In this document: in pieces, positions 13,901 through 15,823 of the stretch
Numbering within the stretch: the first letter of the stretch is position 1
Layout of the letters: each line of letters opens with the position of its first letter
Source of the DNA: Tannerella sp.
GTDB lineage: Bacteria > Bacteroidota > Bacteroidia > Bacteroidales > Tannerellaceae
Assembly (NCBI GenBank): GCA_031283915.1
Contig: JAITAY010000317.1
Span: 1 to 15,823, forward strand
Length of the DNA: 15,823 bases
Direction: 5' to 3'
Notes under the pieces: generated by a model
What the model was told of the DNA's origin: nothing
The model's database searches: none
What the model saw: only the letters and a program-made list of their open reading frames with translations
Translations under genes and position numbers: made by a program

Positions 13901-15467
13901 GATTGGTAACCTGGGCGAATTGCTGGCGGAAATAGTTGTACAACAGTTGCGGACGGGCAGACAACACGGCCAGGGGCGTATCGTTTCCCATGGAACCGAC
14001 CGGCTCGGCGCCGCCGGTACACATCGGTATCACGATGCGCTCCACCTCTTCGCGGCTGTAGTCGAAAAGACGGAGTCGCTGCTCGTAGCGGTCGATACTG
14101 CTTGCCACGTGGCGGCCGGACTTCAGTTTGTCCAGTTCGACACGGTTGTCGGTCAGCCACGTATGGTATGGTTTGGCTTCCGCCAGTTCCTTTTTGAGCT
14201 GCGGGTCGTAATACAGTTCCCCTTTCTGCGTGTCCACCAGGATAATTTTCCCCGGCTGCAGCCGGCCTTTTTCCTTTATCCGTCCAGGCACCAAATCAAT
14301 TACGCCCACTTCGGAGGAAACGACCATGAGGTCGTCATGGGTAATCAGGTAACGCGCCGGACGCAGTCCGTTCCGGTCGAGCATGCCGCCTGCATAGCGT
14401 CCGTCGCTGAAGAGCAGGGCTGCCGGGCCGTCCCAAGGCTCCATCAGGATGGAGTGATATTCGTAGAAAGCCTTCAGGTCGTCCGAAATCGGATTCCTGT
14501 CATTGAAACTTTCGGGGATGAGCATCGCCATCACATGGGGCAGGCTCATGCCCGAGGCGACCAGAAATTCCAGCGCATTGTCCAGCGAGGCGCTGTCGCT
14601 CATGTTCGGCTGGATAATCGGGCAAATGTCTTCAATATGCTCCAGCGTGGGCAGCTTCAGCACGCTTTCACGCGCTCCCATCCACCCGCGATTGCCGCGG
14701 ATGGTGTTGATTTCGCCGTTGTGCGCCAGCAGGCGGAAAGGCTGTGCCAGGCTCCAGCGCGGGAACGTGTTCGTGCTGAAGCGCGAATGTACCAGCGCCA
14801 GTCCGCTCGTAAAATAATCATTCACCAAATCGGGATAATAATGCCGCAACTGCATCGTTTCCAGCATCCCTTTGTATACGATGTTGCGCGACGAGAGTGA
14901 AACGGCATAAAAGTCTCCTTTCGACGGCAGGGCGCTTTTTTCTATCCGGTGTTCCATGCGCTTGCGAACGATGTACAGTTTCAGTTCCAGCAGGGGCTGT
15001 TCGTTGCATCCGGTGACGAAGATCTGCCGGATGTCCGGTTCGACCGCCCGCGCCTCGGAACCCAGAATCTCCGGATGGGTCGGCACCTGGCGGATATGCA
15101 TGAGGGACAGTCCTTCTCTTTCGATTTCTTCCTTCACGATCTGAAGCATCGCCTCCTGCTGCACCGGGTCTTTGGGGAAGAAGATCAGGCCCGTGCCGTA
15201 TTTTCCCTTTACCGGAACGGGAATGCCCTGCAACAAAATAAACTCATGAGGGATTTGCACCATGATTCCGGCGCCGTCGCCCGTCTTGTTGTCTGCTCCT
15301 TCGGCGCCGCGGTGCCGGAGGTTTTCAAGCACCTTGAGCGCCCACTCCACAATCTCGTGCGACTGCTCGCCGCGGATGTGAACAATCATGCCCACTCCGC
15401 AGGCATCGTGCTCATAAGCTGCATTGTATAACCCTTTTGCGTTGTTTAAATGTTCTGTTCTGTCCAT
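10950..15467 (-). CDS. gltB: Glutamate synthase, large (alpha) subunit
   Basis: Converts glutamine plus 2-oxoglutarate to two glutamates, the second half of the glutamine synthetase/GOGAT ammonia assimilation route. The open frame extends upstream to a TTG at 15512, but ATG 15467 is chosen. It gives MDRTEHLNNAKGLYNAAYEH followed by DACGVG, a 22-residue propeptide before the catalytic Cys23, and AACAAAAGA precedes it. The glutaminase domain (about 23-430) contains NLRHRGAEGADNKTGDGAGI and LAHNGEINTIRGN. After a linking domain, the FMN/synthase domain (about 830-1210) has GAMSYGSIS, GEGGEDPERF, KPGEGGQLPGHKV and ISGAEGGTGASPLSS. The 3Fe-4S ligands are Cys1119, Cys1125 and Cys1130 in GCVMMRKCHMNTCPVG. 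The C-terminal beta-helix is glycine-rich (GGCISLAPPEGSSFVAGN, TGGEVYISGRAGERF). The length of 1505 is typical and all key residues are present. It is the first gene of the gltB-gltD-asnB cluster. Confidence 0.97.
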   Translation of the reverse strand: MDRTEHLNNAKGLYNAAYEHDACGVGMIVHIRGEQSHEIVEWALKVLENLRHRGAEGADNKTGDGAGIMVQIPHEFILLQGIPVPVKGKYGTGLIFFPKDPVQQEAMLQIVKEEIEREGLSLMHIRQVPTHPEILGSEARAVEPDIRQIFVTGCNEQPLLELKLYIVRKRMEHRIEKSALPSKGDFYAVSLSSRNIVYKGMLETMQLRHYYPDLVNDYFTSGLALVHSRFSTNTFPRWSLAQPFRLLAHNGEINTIRGNRGWMGARESVLKLPTLEHIEDICPIIQPNMSDSASLDNALEFLVASGMSLPHVMAMLIPESFNDRNPISDDLKAFYEYHSILMEPWDGPAALLFSDGRYAGGMLDRNGLRPARYLITHDDLMVVSSEVGVIDLVPGRIKEKGRLQPGKIILVDTQKGELYYDPQLKKELAEAKPYHTWLTDNRVELDKLKSGRHVASSIDRYEQRLRLFDYSREEVERIVIPMCTGGAEPVGSMGNDTPLAVLSARPQLLYNYFRQQFAQVTNPPIDPIREELVMSLTEYIGAVGDNILRPHASHCKMVHLPHPILTNTQLDILCNIRYKGFKSVKLSMLYRVQEGSEGLERALDTLCRQAGQSVVDGVNYIVLSDRASDEEWAPIPSLLAVSAVHHYLISVQKRVQTALIVETGELREVMHAALLLGYGASALNPYMAFAVMDELVKKKEIQLDYGTAEKNYIKALCKGLFKVISKMGISTIRSYRGAKLFEAIGLSGELSVKYFGHTASNMGGIRLEEIANDSRRLHDRAFHQPLEKIIPYNGILSYRKDGEQHAWNPESISTLQLATRLGSYPKFKEYSRLVNEKEQAIFLRDFLVYKKGKAIPVEQVEPAGEIMKRFVTGAMSYGSISQEAHETIAMALNKIHGRSNTGEGGEDPERFKPRVDGLSLRSAIKQVASGRFGVTTEYLVNADEIQIKIAQGAKPGEGGQLPGHKVNQIIARTRHSMPGISLISPPPHHDIYSIEDLAQLIFDLKNVNPEAEISVKLVSESGVGTIAAGVAKAKADRIIISGAEGGTGASPLSSIRYAGATSEIGLSETQQILVMNGLRGQVRLQTDGQLKTGRDIILMAMLGAEEFGFATSALIVLGCVMMRKCHMNTCPVGIATQDEVLRKRFPGRHEYLVNFFTFLAEEVREHLAEMGFTRLDDIIGRTDLMERKPLDGSIAKHQLLDFSGLLYFNDVAERTSIRQTTKQHHKIAEVKDREILREAGESIENQTGILLEYAIANTDRATGAMLSGVIARRYGNAGLPDHTLNVRFKGSAGQSFGAFLAHGVHFHLEGEANDYLGKGLSGGCISLAPPEGSSFVAGNNTIAGNTLLYGATGGEVYISGRAGERFCVRNSGAIAVVEGVGDHCCEYMTGGRVVVLGDTGRNFAAGMSGGVAYVWNKNGDFDFYCNMEMVELSLIEDSVSRRELYELICNHHQYTGSLLAAKIIDNWDKYVEEFIQIVPIEYKKVLQEEQMKKLQQKIAEMQQDY

Positions 15468-15520
15468 TCTTTTGTTGACGTTATGCCGATTAATAGCCTC
15501 ATTTCTTATCAATTTGGATG

Positions 15521-15528
15521 CAAATATA
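15521..15528 (-). promoter_or_regulatory. -7 promoter box upstream of gltB
   Basis: The minus strand reads TATATTTG, a perfect TAnnTTTG match 53 bases before the gltB ATG. The nearest TTTG upstream (15555-15552) is spaced 23 bases away rather than the usual 19-21. The -33 element is therefore poor, as at regulated promoters. The box lies upstream of the TTG at 15512. Confidence 0.5.
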
Positions 15529-15647
15529 GCTATTATACCTCAAATGTGATGCAAAACCGCTGTGTTTTTATTCTATTTGGAAGAGCTGCGTAACGCGAAA
15601 TAAATAAACTGTTCCGGTTTAACGAAGCGTTCGTCAGGCATTCATTT
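15529..15647. other. Gene-free region upstream of gltB with two short palindromes
   Basis: No coding sequence is apparent on either strand. Two short palindromes are visible: GCGTAACGC at 15588-15596 and ACGAAGCGTTCGT at 15622-15634, about 36 bp apart centre to centre. They lie 60-107 bp upstream of the gltB -7 box, where activator sites could be. No further evidence supports a role. Confidence 0.35.
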
Positions 15648-15816
15648 CATTTCAACACGGAGACACGGAAAACACGGAGATTTTTCTCCGTATTCCTCCG
15701 TGTCCTCTCTGTAGCATACCGTGAAAGAAAAAAGAGCACGGAGAAAACCGGGCGTTCCGCCGGGAAAGTACAGCGAGGGAAAACCTCCGTGTGCTTTGTG
15801 TCTCCGTGTTGAAAAT
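15648..15816. repeat. Palindromic interspersed repeat built of CACGGAG units (MITE/REP-like)
   Basis: The ends are perfect 17-bp inverted repeats: TTTCAACACGGAGACAC at 15650-15666 and its complement at 15798-15814. With one indel the arms extend three bases further. Inside, CACGGAG occurs forward at 15656, 15673 and 15737 and inverted (CTCCGTG) at 15696, 15785 and 15802, three copies each way. ACGGAGA-TTTT-TCTCCGT (15674-15691) makes a small hairpin, and a GC-rich hairpin around GCGTTCCGC lies near 15748-15764. It has no open frame. The structure suits a non-autonomous element or an intergenic repeat family. Only one copy is in the window, so dispersal cannot be shown. Confidence 0.65.
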
Positions 15817-15823
15817 GAGTACA

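Noticed and set aside
15468..15512. TTG-initiated extension of gltB by 15 residues
   Set aside because: The ATG at 15467 gives a normal propeptide length before Cys23, while the TTG lies only about 9 bases after the predicted -7 box and would leave almost no leader.
15648..15816. CRISPR array
   Set aside because: The repeated unit is only 7 bp, occurs in both orientations and has irregular spacing. It forms nested palindromes rather than direct repeats with uniform spacers, and no cas genes are present.

Overview
The window looks like a chromosomal segment of a Bacteroidales bacterium (phylum Bacteroidota). The evidence is promoters of the TTTG/TAnnTTTG type with 19-base spacers, A-rich rather than purine-rich ribosome binding regions, and secreted glycoside hydrolases of families 78 and 95. 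The gltB-gltD-asnB arrangement and the protein sequences read as this order too. I cannot name the genus. All intact genes lie on the minus strand, so transcription runs from right to left.

Right part (7782-15467): a nitrogen-assimilation cluster, gltB (glutamate synthase large subunit), gltD (small subunit) and asnB (glutamine-hydrolysing asparagine synthetase). The gaps are 17 and 61 bases. A TATATTTG box precedes gltB and a hairpin with a T-tract follows asnB. All three enzymes act on the glutamine amide nitrogen. To the right of gltB is a gene-free stretch that ends in a palindromic interspersed repeat built of CACGGAG units (15648-15816).

Middle (4878-7581): a secreted GH95 alpha-L-fucosidase with its own canonical promoter. 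After it comes a very short AT-rich gene for a 58-residue single-pass membrane protein, with its own promoter, terminator and an upstream 12-bp direct repeat.

Left part (180-4801): a trans-sulfuration-type PLP enzyme (methionine gamma-lyase-like) with an inverted repeat inside its promoter, then a decayed IS66-family transposase fragment on the plus strand, then a lipoprotein GH78 alpha-L-rhamnosidase. The rhamnosidase frame is interrupted by TGA 33 codons before its family-typical C-terminus, so it looks freshly truncated.

The two hydrolases would act outside the cytoplasm on rhamnose- and fucose-capped glycans; no SusC/SusD pair is in the window. I found no CRISPR array, tRNA, rRNA, prophage or recognisable defence system. 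The points most worth a second look are the late TGA in the rhamnosidase gene, the small membrane protein with its regulatory region, and the related half-sites upstream of it and of the PLP-enzyme gene.
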